A stretch of 64,000 bases of DNA, from NCBI RefSeq assembly GCF_024347435.1, contig NZ_AP025480.1, positions 1,984,001 to 2,048,000 of the forward strand. Reading direction: 5' to 3'. This DNA comes from Vibrio cyclitrophicus. GTDB lineage: Bacteria; Pseudomonadota; Gammaproteobacteria; Enterobacterales; Vibrionaceae. The notes under the pieces are model-generated. The model searched no databases, had not been told where the DNA came from, and saw only the letters and a list, made by a program, of their open reading frames with translations. A program made the position numbers and the translations under genes. Of this stretch, positions 37,786-48,433 are shown piece by piece (the stretch's first letter is position 1; each line of letters starts with the position of its first letter).

Positions 37786-39186
37786 ATGACTTACGCGCCT
37801 GTAACAGACGTACTTGGCGGCAAGCTAGCGGTAGACAGTGAAGTAACTGTTCGCGGCTGGATCCGTTCACGTCGTGATTCCAAAGCTGGAATCTCTTTCC
37901 TTGCCATTTATGACGGCTCTTGTTTCGACCCGATTCAGGCCGTGGTTCCTAATAATCTTAATAATTACGAAAACGAAGTATTAAAGCTAACAACTGGCTG
38001 CTCTGTTGAAGTAACAGGTAAGATTGTTGAGTCTCCTGCGAAAGGTCAAGACTTCGAACTAGCAGCAACTGACGTTAAAGTTGTTGGCTGGGTTGAAGAC
38101 GCTGACACTTACCCAATGGCTAAGACACGTCACTCTATCGAATACCTTCGTGAAGTTGCTCACCTGCGTCCACGTACAAACGTGATTGGCGCAGTAGCAC
38201 GTGTACGTAACTGTCTATCTCAAGCGATTCACCGTTTCTACCACGAGCAAGGTTTCTTCTGGACGTCTGCTCCGCTTATCACTGCATCTGATGCAGAAGG
38301 CGCTGGCGAAATGTTCCGTGTATCTACGCTAGACATGGAAAACCTACCTCGCACTGACGAAGGCAAAGTTGACTTCAACGAAGATTTCTTCGGTAAAGAA
38401 ACTTTCCTAACGGTATCTGGCCAACTTAATGCGGAAGCTTACGCTTGTGCACTAAGCAAGGTTTACACGTTCGGTCCTACGTTCCGTGCTGAAAACTCAA
38501 ACACAAGTCGCCACCTAGCTGAATTCTGGATGGTTGAGCCTGAAGTTGCGTTTGCAGACCTTGACGATGTAGCGAAGCTGGCTGAAGACATGCTTAAGTA
38601 CGTTTTCGCTGCTGTTCTTGAAGAGCGCCGTGATGACCTTGAGTTCTTCGCTTCTCGCATCGATAAGCAAGCGATCACTCGTCTAGAGCAATTCGTTGAC
38701 GCTGATTTCGCACAAGTTGACTACACTGACGCAATCCAAATCCTACTAGACTCTGGTAAGAAATTTGAATTCGACGTTGAATGGGGCATCGGCATGTCTT
38801 CTGAGCATGAACGTTACCTAGCTGAAGAGCACTTCAAAGCACCTGTTATCGTTAAGAACTACCCGAAAGACATCAAAGCTTTCTACATGCGCTTAAACGA
38901 CGACGGCAAAACAGTTGCGGCAATGGACGTACTTGCACCAGGCATCGGTGAAATCATCGGTGGTGCACAACGTGAAGAGCGTCTAGACATTCTAGACGAG
39001 CGTATGATTGCTATGGGTATCGACCCTGAGCACATGAGCTGGTACCGCGACCTACGTAAATACGGCACAGTGCCACACGCTGGTTTCGGTCTTGGTTTCG
39101 AGCGTCTCGTATCTTACGTAACAGGTATGGGCAACGTTCGTGACGTGATTCCATTCCCACGTACACCACGCTCTGCAAACTTCTAA
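37786..39186 (+). CDS. asnS: Asparaginyl-tRNA synthetase
   Basis: A 466-residue class IIb synthetase that charges tRNA-Asn. The anticodon-binding OB domain comes first ([20 protein letters not shown]). Class II motif 2 is in [20 protein letters not shown] and motif 3 in [15 protein letters not shown] near the end. The start at 37786 (MTYAPV) is chosen because it gives exactly the 466-residue length of the Escherichia coli enzyme; an in-frame ATG at 37768 would add six residues that look like leader sequence. Confidence 0.97.
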   Translation: MTYAPVTDVLGGKLAVDSEVTVRGWIRSRRDSKAGISFLAIYDGSCFDPIQAVVPNNLNNYENEVLKLTTGCSVEVTGKIVESPAKGQDFELAATDVKVVGWVEDADTYPMAKTRHSIEYLREVAHLRPRTNVIGAVARVRNCLSQAIHRFYHEQGFFWTSAPLITASDAEGAGEMFRVSTLDMENLPRTDEGKVDFNEDFFGKETFLTVSGQLNAEAYACALSKVYTFGPTFRAENSNTSRHLAEFWMVEPEVAFADLDDVAKLAEDMLKYVFAAVLEERRDDLEFFASRIDKQAITRLEQFVDADFAQVDYTDAIQILLDSGKKFEFDVEWGIGMSSEHERYLAEEHFKAPVIVKNYPKDIKAFYMRLNDDGKTVAAMDVLAPGIGEIIGGAQREERLDILDERMIAMGIDPEHMSWYRDLRKYGTVPHAGFGLGFERLVSYVTGMGNVRDVIPFPRTPRSANF

Positions 39187-39238
39187 TTCGATATTGAGAG
39201 CTTAGCTCTTACTAGAATCTAAAAGTTAAGAACAAATA

Positions 39239-39267
39239 AAAACCTCCGCAATTTGCGGAGGTTTTTT
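39239..39267. terminator. Intrinsic terminator of asnS
   Basis: An 8-bp GC-rich stem (CCTCCGCA with its complement), extended by A/T pairs, 3-base loop and six Ts. Confidence 0.92.
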
Positions 39268-39333
39268 ATATTCGGAATAAAAGAAACGACTGATGCTTCG
39301 GCATACCACCAGCAGAAACTAATCATTCAAAAG

Positions 39334-39540
39334 CTAATCGACATCTTGGTCTTTCGCGTATTTAATGGCAAAGCCACAGATTGCCATCATAACGAATGGG
39401 ATTGCTGCAGTTGTATATTCAGCCCAAGCCATATCTGCGAATGCTTTGGCCAATAAAACATGGCCGATGATAAGCAGAAGTGCGCACACAATCGCGACAA
39501 TAATAAGCTTAACTTCGTTTCCCATAGTCACTTTCAACAT
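39334..39540 (-). CDS. Small two-TM membrane protein
   Basis: A 68-residue protein with two membrane segments (about 11-31 and 42-59) and an acidic C-terminus (KDQDVD). GGAGA lies 7 bases before the ATG. No family recognised. It is convergent with asnS, sharing the terminator zone. Confidence 0.65.
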   Translation of the reverse strand: MLKVTMGNEVKLIIVAIVCALLLIIGHVLLAKAFADMAWAEYTTAAIPFVMMAICGFAIKYAKDQDVD

Positions 39541-39684
39541 AACGGTATCTCCAAAATTTGATCTACCGTTATTGAATCACAACTCTTTGATCAACAAGGC
39601 GTACAGTTACAGCGTAATCAGCCCGTACAGTTGAAATCACTCGCTGTTTTATGAGTAACTTAACCTTTTGAGCAAGCTGCCAGA

Positions 39685-41088
39685 CTATGAATTCGTTAAT
39701 TGATGCGCCAATTGCCCAAGTAACTTCAGAGCTTGCTCTTTCTCTTTAGTCAGTTCATACGAAAAGTTCAACCGAATCGCGTTGTCTACTCTGCCCTGTT
39801 CGCTAAACAAATCGCCAGATGCGACGCTAATACCTTGCTCAATAGCCAGTTGATGAAATTGTTGGCTGTCGAATTTCTCAACAAAACGAATCCAGACAAA
39901 ATAGCCGCCAGTGGGCTCTTCAATTTGGATAGAATGTGGAAAGTATTGCCTGATCACGCTGATAAAACTCTCTTTTCTTAGCAACAGGTTTTTGCGCAGT
40001 TTACGAAGGTGGTTATCGTAGCTTTCATGCGTCAGAAAGTGTGCGACTCCGAGCTGAACAGGCGCGCTACTCGACAGTGTAGAAAGAAGCTGAAGCTTTT
40101 GAATGGCATCATTGAAACGCGTGTTCACAACCCAGCCGACCCGATAACCCGGACACAGACTTTTTGAGTACGAACCACAAAGCAGAACAGAATCGGTCTT
40201 ATCGAAGGCTTTTAGCGGTTTGGGTTTATGACCCTCGAAGTAGAGGTCACCATATACGTCATCTTCAATAATGTAGGTTTCGTGTTGTTCTGCAATCTCA
40301 ACCACACGGCGCTTTGCCTCTTCAGACAAACTTGTCCCTGTCGGGTTTTGAAAAGTCGTCATCAGCCAACACGCTTTTACCTCTTGGTTTTGTAGTGCGC
40401 TTTCAAACTGATCAATATTCAATCCATTGATTGGACAAACATCCACTTCAATCGGATTGAGCCCCAACCTCTCTACGGCCTGTAAAGCGCCATAGAAAGC
40501 TGGAGATTCAATCACAACGTTGTCACCTGAATTGGTGACCGTTTGTAGGCTCAAGTTGAGCGCTTCCATCGCACCTGAAGTAATCACGATGTCTTGATGA
40601 TTCACCGTAATACCCTGCTGCAAATAACGTTGGGCAATTTGCCTTCTGAGTGACTCACTGCCCGGCGGTAAATTATTAATGACACTCGCTCCCGTCATCT
40701 TTCTTCCTGCACTCGCGAGGTTTCGGGTCAAGGTAGGCAAAGGAAAAAGGTCAGGATCTGGGAAGGCTGAGCCAAAAGGTATTACACCTTCTGCGGAACT
40801 CGATTTTAAGAAATCAAACAAGCGGTCATTGATCGCTTTCTTCTCACGCTCTGGCGTTAATAGGTAATCCATATCATCCATTCTGGGCGCGACAAAATAG
40901 CCAGATTGAGGCTTGGCGATAATCCAACCTTCACTTTCTAACAATTGATAGGCTTGTAGAACAGTACTATTACTGACGTTGTAATTTCGACAACTCATGC
41001 GCACAGAAGGGATCTTCTCCCCGGACCGCCAAGTGTTGTTAGCAATCTGAGTTCGAATGTCCTTTGCAAGCTCTTCATAACGCGCCAT
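39685..41088 (-). CDS. MocR-type (GntR-wHTH plus aminotransferase) transcriptional regulator
   Basis: A 467-residue regulator. The N-terminal GntR winged helix (about 1-72) includes RSGEKIPSVRMSCRNYNVS. The C-terminal fold type I aminotransferase-like domain (about 95-465) carries the PLP lysine in CGSYSKSLCPGYRVGW and the PLP-phosphate segment TSGAMEALNLS. MocR proteins sense PLP-linked metabolites such as amino acids or vitamin B6 and usually control a divergent gene. The divergent neighbour here is the 99-residue gene at 41309, with no obvious link. Confidence 0.88.
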   Translation of the reverse strand: MARYEELAKDIRTQIANNTWRSGEKIPSVRMSCRNYNVSNSTVLQAYQLLESEGWIIAKPQSGYFVAPRMDDMDYLLTPEREKKAINDRLFDFLKSSSAEGVIPFGSAFPDPDLFPLPTLTRNLASAGRKMTGASVINNLPPGSESLRRQIAQRYLQQGITVNHQDIVITSGAMEALNLSLQTVTNSGDNVVIESPAFYGALQAVERLGLNPIEVDVCPINGLNIDQFESALQNQEVKACWLMTTFQNPTGTSLSEEAKRRVVEIAEQHETYIIEDDVYGDLYFEGHKPKPLKAFDKTDSVLLCGSYSKSLCPGYRVGWVVNTRFNDAIQKLQLLSTLSSSAPVQLGVAHFLTHESYDNHLRKLRKNLLLRKESFISVIRQYFPHSIQIEEPTGGYFVWIRFVEKFDSQQFHQLAIEQGISVASGDLFSEQGRVDNAIRLNFSYELTKEKEQALKLLGQLAHQLTNS

Positions 41089-41308
41089 CTAACTGTACTA
41101 CCTAGATAAATTCTAATAAGCCGGAGATTTTATCACTAACGTTAACAACTATTGCTGCTATCCATATGATTACCCCTGATTTCTATAATTGTGTGAATTG
41201 GTTCACAGATAACTTTGTAAGCTTTGCTAAGTTTGTAATCAGGGCGAGAGCCAAGTTCGCTCTAAGCCTCAATCATTTGATGTAACCCAAAAAACATGCG
41301 AGATAACA

Positions 41309-41608
41309 ATGACAAGAATAAAAGCAGACCAATTAAGTTATAAAGGAGAGTCAAACGGTGTTCACAGTTGGACGACACCGAGTGGCCAGCCATATTACTG
41401 GCACCCAGACTGGCTTCATATCGCTGAAGATGCAACAGGTTCGCATCCAAAGCAGAAGATCGACGTAGAGCAAGATCAAGCGCCGACAGAGAAACACGCG
41501 GTGTCTGCAATTCTTAAGCACTTAAACCAGTGGGCAACTGACAAACTGGCGTCTCATCCTGATATTGAAACCAGTTCTATTGAAGCTGAGATCAATCTAA
41601 AAAAATAA
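41309..41608 (+). CDS. Small conserved-looking hypothetical protein
   Basis: A 99-residue soluble protein. The N-terminal part is Trp/Tyr/His-rich (VHSWTTPSGQPYYWHPDW) and the C-terminal half helical (AVSAILKHLNQWATDKL). GAGATAAC precedes the ATG. I do not recognise the family. A hairpin at 41669-41697 follows it. Confidence 0.6.
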   Translation: MTRIKADQLSYKGESNGVHSWTTPSGQPYYWHPDWLHIAEDATGSHPKQKIDVEQDQAPTEKHAVSAILKHLNQWATDKLASHPDIETSSIEAEINLKK

Positions 41609-41943
41609 TACACAATTAAACGTAACGGCTTTCGCTGTTCTTCAAGAGCAAGCCAAGATCGACCACAGAATAGCCTCGACTCTCTATCGAGGCTATTAAC
41701 GTATACTCATAGTAATGCTGTAATAATCCCCACTTAGTTAACAAATCACTTACACACATCAATTTCTTGTATCAATCAACGAAAGCTATCGATAGAATTT
41801 CCGGTCTTATTTACGCAAGTCATTCAAGTTATTTATATTTCAATACAGGCAATGCGTATTTCACAGCAAGTATGCGTGCTTAAAACTCGTGAATCTAATA
41901 AGCATTATGTAGATCAGAAACGAAAACGAATAAAGGCTTATCG
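41609..41943. other. Intergenic region upstream of the HD-GYP gene
   Basis: No gene. It contains an 11-bp hairpin (AATAGCCTCGA, 7-base loop, complement; 41669-41697) that probably ends the preceding transcript although it lacks a U-tract, followed by AT-rich sequence for the HD-GYP promoter. Confidence 0.55.
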
Positions 41944-43446
41944 ATGGATACATCAAACTATAATCAGTCGCTAACAACTCAACTGTACGTTATCGCTGGC
42001 GTACTTTTTGGCACCTATTGCAGTCGAGTATGCCCTATGCTCGACACCTTAACGACCCTAGAAATATTCACTCAAGTGAGCATCGTTTTTGCCTTGGTTT
42101 GGCTTGTGCGCCATTTCCTGTTTGCACACCACACTTTGGTTAAACAAGGTCGGTTTGCACAACTCGATTCCCTGTTGTTTTTTGTAGTAAGCGTCCCTTT
42201 CGCTCTTTATTACAACTTGAGTTACGACTTCACTATCGATAGTAATTTAAAAGTGGTCTTCGGAATGACGTTGTTCGGCTTTTTTACGGGAAGCATTCTG
42301 CAACTGAAAGCCAAATTGAATCAGATAGACAAGATGGAAAAATCTGGGCAATTTGACTTCCAACTAGTAGGAGAGCGAAGTTCATTAGTGAATCAGATGA
42401 TCGGTTTAGTCATCGTACTTCTAATCACACTGACCACTATGCTGACGATGGTGGCTGTTAAAGATATTTTTTGGCTGGAGAACAACCCTGAACGCTTGTT
42501 AGATGGCACCGGCAAAGTCAGCGTGATTAAAGAGTTCATCTATTTAGCGCTAGTACTTGGTGGATACGCGATAACCATAATGACACTTTGGAACAAGTTG
42601 ATTAAACGTATTCTCCTTAGCCAAGAGTGCGCCTTGAATAAAGTTACCCAAGGTGAACCAGGCATTCGTCTACCGATTTTCGGCTACAACGAGCTAGGTT
42701 CTATGGCATCCATGACTAACATCATGCTAGATAGCCTTGAAACCGCGCAGAACGAAGTAAAAACCACACGTGATGTTGCGATTGTTAGCTTGTCGGCGCT
42801 TGCAGAGTCTCGAGATAATGAAACGGGTGCTCACATTCTGAGAACTCAAGAGTACGTAAAGGTACTGGCACAAGAGCTTAGCAGGTCGGAAACACACGCT
42901 AATTTGTTAACTCCGAATTATATCGAATTACTTTATAAATCGGCTCCCCTACATGACGTCGGCAAGGTAGGTATTCCTGACAAGGTTTTACTAAAACCCG
43001 GTAAATTAACCGATGAAGAATTTGAAATAATGAAAGGTCACCCTGCAATTGGTGCTGAAGCCCTGTCTATTGCAGAAAAGCAGTTGGGAAGCTGCTCATT
43101 CTTAAAAGTCGCGAAAGAGATATCACTGACGCATCATGAGAAATGGAATGGCAGCGGCTATCCAAATCAGTTGTCCGGTGAAGAAATCCCGTTATCTGGC
43201 CGATTAATGGCATTAGCAGATGTTTATGATGCGCTCATATCGAAGCGCGTGTACAAGCCAGCCTTTACTCACGAGCAAGCTAAACAGATTATCTTGGAGG
43301 GCAATGGGACGCATTTTGATCCGCAAGTTGTTCAAGCATTTCTTACTGTTGAACAGCGGTTTGTCGAGATTGCAGCGACCTATAAAGATGGCAAAAACAT
43401 CCCAAGTGAACTTGAACGCGAGAGCTTCATTGCTCAACCAGCATAA
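41944..43446 (+). CDS. Membrane-bound HD-GYP c-di-GMP phosphodiesterase
   Basis: A 500-residue protein with about six membrane segments in the first 225 residues, a HAMP-like linker (about 225-270), a short coiled coil and an HD-GYP domain (about 275-470). Catalytic signatures are HDVGKVGIPDKVLLKPG, the HHEKWNGSGYP segment with intact GYP, and ADVYDAL. It should hydrolyse c-di-GMP to GMP. The membrane part is not a module I can name. It is followed by a terminator and the aminotransferase gene. Confidence 0.9.
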   Translation: MDTSNYNQSLTTQLYVIAGVLFGTYCSRVCPMLDTLTTLEIFTQVSIVFALVWLVRHFLFAHHTLVKQGRFAQLDSLLFFVVSVPFALYYNLSYDFTIDSNLKVVFGMTLFGFFTGSILQLKAKLNQIDKMEKSGQFDFQLVGERSSLVNQMIGLVIVLLITLTTMLTMVAVKDIFWLENNPERLLDGTGKVSVIKEFIYLALVLGGYAITIMTLWNKLIKRILLSQECALNKVTQGEPGIRLPIFGYNELGSMASMTNIMLDSLETAQNEVKTTRDVAIVSLSALAESRDNETGAHILRTQEYVKVLAQELSRSETHANLLTPNYIELLYKSAPLHDVGKVGIPDKVLLKPGKLTDEEFEIMKGHPAIGAEALSIAEKQLGSCSFLKVAKEISLTHHEKWNGSGYPNQLSGEEIPLSGRLMALADVYDALISKRVYKPAFTHEQAKQIILEGNGTHFDPQVVQAFLTVEQRFVEIAATYKDGKNIPSELERESFIAQPA

Positions 43447-43471
43447 TCTATTCAAAAATCACTAACTTCTT

Positions 43472-43503
43472 ACACCCTATAGGTTAACCCGTAGGGTGTT
43501 TTG
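43472..43503 (+). terminator. Intrinsic terminator of the HD-GYP gene
   Basis: An 8-bp stem (ACACCCTA with its complement) containing an inner AGGTTAACC dyad, followed by TTTTG. Confidence 0.75.
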
Positions 43504-43648
43504 TTATCAAATACCCTCTTTAGTCAATAAATCTGATTGAAATGGATTTTTTTTGGTCTTTCTGTTCACTTCGTATTGTCTTAAAAATTCCATACAGGTA
43601 TAACTACCAGTAGATACTATCCCCTCTCAATTGACATGGATGAAGATT

Positions 43649-44839
43649 ATGTTTGAAAAAGTGTTAGCTGCTCCCGCCGACCCTATCCTCGGCCTTACTG
43701 AAGAGTTTAAAAAAGACTCTCGCGCAGAGAAAATCAACCTTGGTGTTGGCATCTACAAAAATGAAGATGGTCAAACGCCTGTACTTAAAACAGTAAAGAA
43801 AGCAGAAGCTGCACTTCTTGAAAACGAAAAAACCAAATCTTACCTAACAATTGAAGGCACGGCTGAATACGGTCTAGCCGTTCAGAAACTTCTTTTCGGT
43901 TCAGATGCAGAAATCGTAACGTCTCAGCGTGCTAAAACAGCACAAGCTCCAGGTGGTACGGGTGCACTTCGCGTAGCAGGTGAATTCATCAAGCGCCAAC
44001 TGGGCGACGTGAAAATCTGGATCAGTAACCCAACTTGGGCTAACCACAACGGCGTTTTCGCTGCGGCAGGTATCGAAACCGCTCAATACAGCTACTACAA
44101 CGCTGAAACAAAAGACAAAGATTTCGCAGGCATGGTTGCTGACCTAGAGAAAGCTTCTGCTGGCGATATCGTTCTTCTTCACGGCTGCTGTCATAACCCA
44201 ACAGGTATCGACCCAACAACTGAAGAGTGGGAAGTACTGGCTAAACTAGTTGCAGAGAAGAAACTGCTTCCTCTATTCGATTTTGCTTACCAAGGTTTTG
44301 CAAAAGGCGTTGAAGAAGATGCGGCTGGCTTACGTATTTTTGCTCAATACAACAAGGAGATCCTTGTTGCTAGCTCATTCTCTAAGAACTTCGGCTTGTA
44401 CAACGAACGCGTAGGTGCATTCACTCTTGTTGCTGAATCTGCAGACGTAGCAACGACAGCGTTCTCTCAAGTTAAGAGCATCATTCGCTCTATCTACTCT
44501 AACCCACCAGCGCACGGTAGTGCTGTAGTAACTCACATCCTTGGTGATGCTGATCTACGTGCTGAATGGGAAGCGGAAGTAGCAGAAATGCGTGATCGTA
44601 TCCAAGAGATGCGTGAGCTGTTCGTAACAACACTGAAATCTGAAGGTGTTGATGCAGACTTCACATTCATCGAACGCCAAAACGGCATGTTCTCGTTCTC
44701 TGGCCTAAGCAAAGAGCAAGTAACTCGCCTGAAAGACGAATTCGCTATCTACATTGTTGGCTCTGGCCGTATTAGTGTTGCTGGTATGACTAAGTCAAAC
44801 ATGGGTCCTCTGTGTAAAGGTATCGCTGCGGTTCTTTAA
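43649..44839 (+). CDS. aspC: Aspartate/aromatic amino acid aminotransferase
   Basis: A 396-residue class I PLP enzyme moving amino groups between aspartate or aromatic amino acids and 2-oxoglutarate. The start at ATG 43649 ([16 protein letters not shown]) gives the Escherichia coli AspC length. The PLP lysine is in [15 protein letters not shown], the Asn-Pro-Thr segment in [11 protein letters not shown], and the carboxylate-binding Arg in GRISVAGM. AspC and TyrB cannot be separated by sight. Confidence 0.9.
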   Translation: MFEKVLAAPADPILGLTEEFKKDSRAEKINLGVGIYKNEDGQTPVLKTVKKAEAALLENEKTKSYLTIEGTAEYGLAVQKLLFGSDAEIVTSQRAKTAQAPGGTGALRVAGEFIKRQLGDVKIWISNPTWANHNGVFAAAGIETAQYSYYNAETKDKDFAGMVADLEKASAGDIVLLHGCCHNPTGIDPTTEEWEVLAKLVAEKKLLPLFDFAYQGFAKGVEEDAAGLRIFAQYNKEILVASSFSKNFGLYNERVGAFTLVAESADVATTAFSQVKSIIRSIYSNPPAHGSAVVTHILGDADLRAEWEAEVAEMRDRIQEMRELFVTTLKSEGVDADFTFIERQNGMFSFSGLSKEQVTRLKDEFAIYIVGSGRISVAGMTKSNMGPLCKGIAAVL

Positions 44840-44880
44840 TCATAAAGCATAAACCTGTACTTGAAGACGTATAGATATCA

Positions 44881-44908
44881 AAAAGCCAGCAGTTACGCTG
44901 GCTTTTTT
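44881..44908 (+). terminator. Intrinsic terminator of the aminotransferase gene
   Basis: A 10-bp stem (AAAAGCCAGC with its complement), 6-base loop and six Ts. Confidence 0.92.
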
Positions 44909-44974
44909 ACGTCTGAGTTTTGATGTATGAATCACTTATTTTGTGTATCAAACACTTAGTCTTCATATCGTTGA

Positions 44975-45616
44975 CTAATACTCTAGAACAAACTCCACTC
45001 CAAGCTCATTGGTGCGTTCACTGCGAATCTTACCTTCACCGTCTCGGTGTTGATAAGAGCCACCAATCGCAAACTTATTGGTCACTAGATAACGTAAACC
45101 CACGTGGTAAATTTCTTCATCAAACAGGTCACTGCGATTCACTTGCACACTGCCGTTTGCAATCCAACGTTTCGCAAATCCATAGTTAAGTTCGGCTTTT
45201 ATCCCTTGGATGAACTCAGTGTCCGAAGATTCAGTTCGGTTGGTATCATTATCTTCAACCTTACCCTTAGTAATACCAAGCAGGTAGTAAGCCACCACAT
45301 CTAAATCTTTTTTAATACTATATCGATAACCAACACCCGGCATAAGCGTATCAATTCGAGTTGTCGTTTCATCCGGGTGGATGAAACGTGCACTGTAGTC
45401 ACCTAGCAACAACCAGTCGTCAGTCATGGCGTAACTCACACCCAACCCATATGACGAAGCATTGTTATTACTGCCGGCATCTTCATTTAAACTGCCCGAA
45501 TGCGCGGTGGCGTATATATGGTCATAATCAAGAATATCCACACTATGAGTTTCTGCCCACAAATTTGGAGAAAACATAAAAACTGCAGATACCAAACTAA
45601 GCTTCCACTTCGACAT
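44975..45616 (-). CDS. Outer-membrane beta-barrel protein
   Basis: A 213-residue protein with a signal peptide (cleavage after NLWA, residue 21) and alternating beta-strand pattern (YGLGVSYAMTDDWLLLGDYS, HVGLRYLVTNKFAIGGSYQH) ending in an aromatic residue (FVLEY), as in outer-membrane barrels of about 8-10 strands. No specific family is assigned. It is convergent with the aminotransferase gene and divergent from the cNMP/CBS gene. Confidence 0.8.
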   Translation of the reverse strand: MSKWKLSLVSAVFMFSPNLWAETHSVDILDYDHIYATAHSGSLNEDAGSNNNASSYGLGVSYAMTDDWLLLGDYSARFIHPDETTTRIDTLMPGVGYRYSIKKDLDVVAYYLLGITKGKVEDNDTNRTESSDTEFIQGIKAELNYGFAKRWIANGSVQVNRSDLFDEEIYHVGLRYLVTNKFAIGGSYQHRDGEGKIRSERTNELGVEFVLEY

Positions 45617-45766
45617 TCCTATTATCCTTAAGCAATCACTCCATTAACTGAAAGATTAGTCTATCCATAAGACTTTAAAAAGGTTTTAGCTCACAGATTG
45701 ATTTGTCACGGCAAATTATTATCAAATGTTGTACCATGAAATCATACAAACTAATGGATGATCATT

Positions 45767-47656
45767 ATGGATGCTGAGTTATTAGAGATTCAGAACTTTC
45801 TGGCACAATACCCACCTTTCACAGAACTCCCTGAGGAGGCCTTGATGAAAGTGACCAGTAGCGTAGAAATTTCTTATTACCGCCAAGATACACCTATCAT
45901 TCACTTTGGTGACCAAATTCATGATCTCTATATCGTTCGAAGCGGTGAAGTAGAAGTTTATCGTCGTAAAGGCGAACTCTATAACCGCCTTGATGAAGGG
46001 CACTTGTTCGGCCAAATGGGCTTGCTGACCAACAACAAGGTTCGTTTTCCAGTGAAAGCGACCGAAGATACCCTACTCTATTGCATTCCTGAGCCAATCT
46101 TCCAAGAACTCTATGACAACTATGACTCTTTTGCCGACTTCGTTGAAGTCGAAGACAACGCCCGCCTTCGTCAAGCTAATTCAGACAGCAACGACGCTAA
46201 TGATTTAACGACCTCTAAGGTGAAAACACTGCTCACCAGTGAAGCACCGATGATCGAAAAAACGCGCACGATTCAGCAAGCTGCCACCATGATGGCCGAA
46301 GACAACGTCTCTTCACTGCTCATTATTGACCCAGATATTGTTGAAGACGATGAAGACGACTCAACGCCTGTTATCGGCATTATCACGGACCGAGACTTGT
46401 GTACACGCGTTCTCGCAGAAGGCCTCGACCCATCCGATGAAGTATCAAGCGTAATGACAGCCGAGGTTATCTCGCTAGACCATAACGCCTATGTATACGA
46501 AGCAATGATGACTATGCTTCGCTACAACGTGCATCACCTACCAGTACTAAAAGACAAGAAGCCAATCGGTATAATCGAAGCAACTGATATCGTGCGTTAC
46601 GAATCTCAAAACTCCCTATTATTGGTAAGCAGTATCTTCCAACAGCAGAGTATTGAAGATCTCAAAGTGCTCTCAGAACAAGTAAAAGACAGCTTTGTTC
46701 GTCTAGTCAACGAAGACGCCAACGCACATATGGTTGGTACCGCTATGTCAGTAATTGGCCGTAGCTTTAAACAACGTATTATCGAGTTAGGTGAAGAGAA
46801 ACTGGGTAAAGCGCCCATTCCTTATTGTTTCCTTGCACTCGGCTCTATGGGCCGTGACGAACAGCTGCTAGTCACAGACCAAGATAATGCCATCATTCTT
46901 GACGATACGTACGACGAGAAAAAGCATGGTAAATACTTTGAAGAGCTTTCCACTTTTATCTGTGACGGTTTAGATCAATGTGGTTACGTTTACTGTACTG
47001 GCGACATCATGGCGACAAACCCTACTTGGCGCATGACACGTCGCCAATGGGAAGAGTGCTTTGCCGATTGGATTGATGATCCGAACCCGAAAGCACTACT
47101 AAATGCTTCCATCTTCTTTGATTTAGATGGCGTGTATGGCCGCTTAAAATGGGCTGAGCAATTGAACAGCTTCATCGTAAGACGTGCACGTAAGAATAAT
47201 CGCTTCTTAGCGTGTCTTGCTCGTAACGCGCTCAACCGCACACCGCCTCTGGGTTTCTTCAAAGATTTCGTAATGGAGAAAGATGGCCGTCACAACAACT
47301 CGATCAACCTTAAACGTCGTGGCACCGCGCCACTCGCAGACTTAATTCGTGTTCACTCTTTAGCGGTGGCTTCTCGTTCAAAGAACTCATTTGAACGTTT
47401 GGATGACATTATCGACGCCGGTATTTTGCCAAAAGGTAGAGCACAAGACTTGAAAGACGCCATGGAGTTTATCTCTCTAGTTCGTATTCGTCATCAAGCA
47501 CACGATGTTGACAATAACATCGAGCCTGATAACAACATTGAACCCGAAAACCTTTCAGATTTTGAACGTCGTAACTTGAAGGACGCATTCCAAATTCTTA
47601 GCAACGCGCAAAACTTCCTTAAGTTCCGTTATCAAGCTAGCAATAAGTTTAAGTAG
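45767..47656 (+). CDS. Cyclic-nucleotide-binding / CBS / DUF294 nucleotidyltransferase-like protein
   Basis: About 629 residues from ATG 45767 (an ATG three codons earlier is possible). A cNMP-binding domain comes first (about 10-125, IHDLYIVRSGEVEVYRRKG), then two CBS motifs (about 160-290, VIGIITDRDLCTRVLAEG). The DUF294 nucleotidyltransferase-like domain includes LALGSMGRDEQLLVTDQDNA with the GS-x9-D-x-D pattern, and a helical C-terminal DUF294_C domain follows. The protein is soluble. The exonuclease gene starts 5 bases after its stop, a pair also known beside acetate-metabolism genes in other bacteria, from memory. The function is likely nucleotide-state sensing. Confidence 0.87.
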   Translation: MDAELLEIQNFLAQYPPFTELPEEALMKVTSSVEISYYRQDTPIIHFGDQIHDLYIVRSGEVEVYRRKGELYNRLDEGHLFGQMGLLTNNKVRFPVKATEDTLLYCIPEPIFQELYDNYDSFADFVEVEDNARLRQANSDSNDANDLTTSKVKTLLTSEAPMIEKTRTIQQAATMMAEDNVSSLLIIDPDIVEDDEDDSTPVIGIITDRDLCTRVLAEGLDPSDEVSSVMTAEVISLDHNAYVYEAMMTMLRYNVHHLPVLKDKKPIGIIEATDIVRYESQNSLLLVSSIFQQQSIEDLKVLSEQVKDSFVRLVNEDANAHMVGTAMSVIGRSFKQRIIELGEEKLGKAPIPYCFLALGSMGRDEQLLVTDQDNAIILDDTYDEKKHGKYFEELSTFICDGLDQCGYVYCTGDIMATNPTWRMTRRQWEECFADWIDDPNPKALLNASIFFDLDGVYGRLKWAEQLNSFIVRRARKNNRFLACLARNALNRTPPLGFFKDFVMEKDGRHNNSINLKRRGTAPLADLIRVHSLAVASRSKNSFERLDDIIDAGILPKGRAQDLKDAMEFISLVRIRHQAHDVDNNIEPDNNIEPENLSDFERRNLKDAFQILSNAQNFLKFRYQASNKFK

Positions 47657-47661
47657 GGACT

Positions 47662-48378
47662 ATGAGTAAATTATTTAGAACTCCTGCGGTGGACTGGCCT
47701 TTTAAGTTTGCGCAAAAGCTAGAGCGTTCAAAAGATGAGCGTTTGCAGAAATTTTATAGTGAGCCACTTCCGGCTCCAGATACACCACTTTCTGAAGTGA
47801 CCTTTTTAGCAGTGGACTTTGAAACCACAGGCTTAAACCCTGTTAAAGATGGCATCATTACCATTGGGTTAGTCCCGTTTACGCTCAATCGTATTTATCT
47901 ACGACAGGCAAGACACTGGACACTTAGGCCTAAACAAAAACTAGAAGAAGAATCAGTCGTCATCCATGGCATTACTCACAATGACATTATTGATGCTCCA
48001 GATTTAAATGAAGTGCTTGAAGATATTTTGGGGGCAATGGCAGGCCACATTCCAGTTGTTCATTACCGTCGAATTGAGCGTGATTTCTTGGACAACGCGT
48101 TAAAAGTAAGGCTAGGCGAAGGCATTGAGTTTCCAGTATTAGATACACTAGAAATAGAATCTCAAATTCAGCATAAATTGGCCGGTGGCTTGTGGAATAA
48201 ACTCAAAGGCAAGAAGCCGGCATCAGTAAGACTTGGGCAAAGTCGTCGTCGATACCACTTACCGGACTACACGCCACACCACGCACTAGTGGATGCCATT
48301 GCAACCGCAGAGCTACTCCAAGCGCAGATTGCTCATCACTACAGCGATGACATGCCTTTAAAGGATTTCTGGCTGTAG
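47662..48378 (+). CDS. DnaQ-like 3'-5' exonuclease
   Basis: A 238-residue DEDDh exonuclease: Exo I AVDFETTGLNP (about 50-60), Exo II around HYRRIERDFLDNAL (about 134-147) and Exo III HHALVDAIATAELL. It is like the DNA polymerase III epsilon subunit but lacks the C-terminal alpha-binding segment, so it is not the replicative proofreader. It is co-transcribed with the cNMP/CBS/DUF294 gene. Confidence 0.87.
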   Translation: MSKLFRTPAVDWPFKFAQKLERSKDERLQKFYSEPLPAPDTPLSEVTFLAVDFETTGLNPVKDGIITIGLVPFTLNRIYLRQARHWTLRPKQKLEEESVVIHGITHNDIIDAPDLNEVLEDILGAMAGHIPVVHYRRIERDFLDNALKVRLGEGIEFPVLDTLEIESQIQHKLAGGLWNKLKGKKPASVRLGQSRRRYHLPDYTPHHALVDAIATAELLQAQIAHHYSDDMPLKDFWL

Positions 48379-48433
48379 TGGCTGCTACATGGCGAATCGG
48401 TGGCAGAAGAGCAATATAGAGTTAGATATATGA

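Noticed and set aside
38463..39068. Antisense frames in asnS
   Set aside because: Shadows of a highly conserved gene with strong codon bias; no independent start signals.
41669..41697. Hairpin called as an intrinsic terminator
   Set aside because: The 11-bp stem is clear but no U-tract follows, so it is listed only within the intergenic description.
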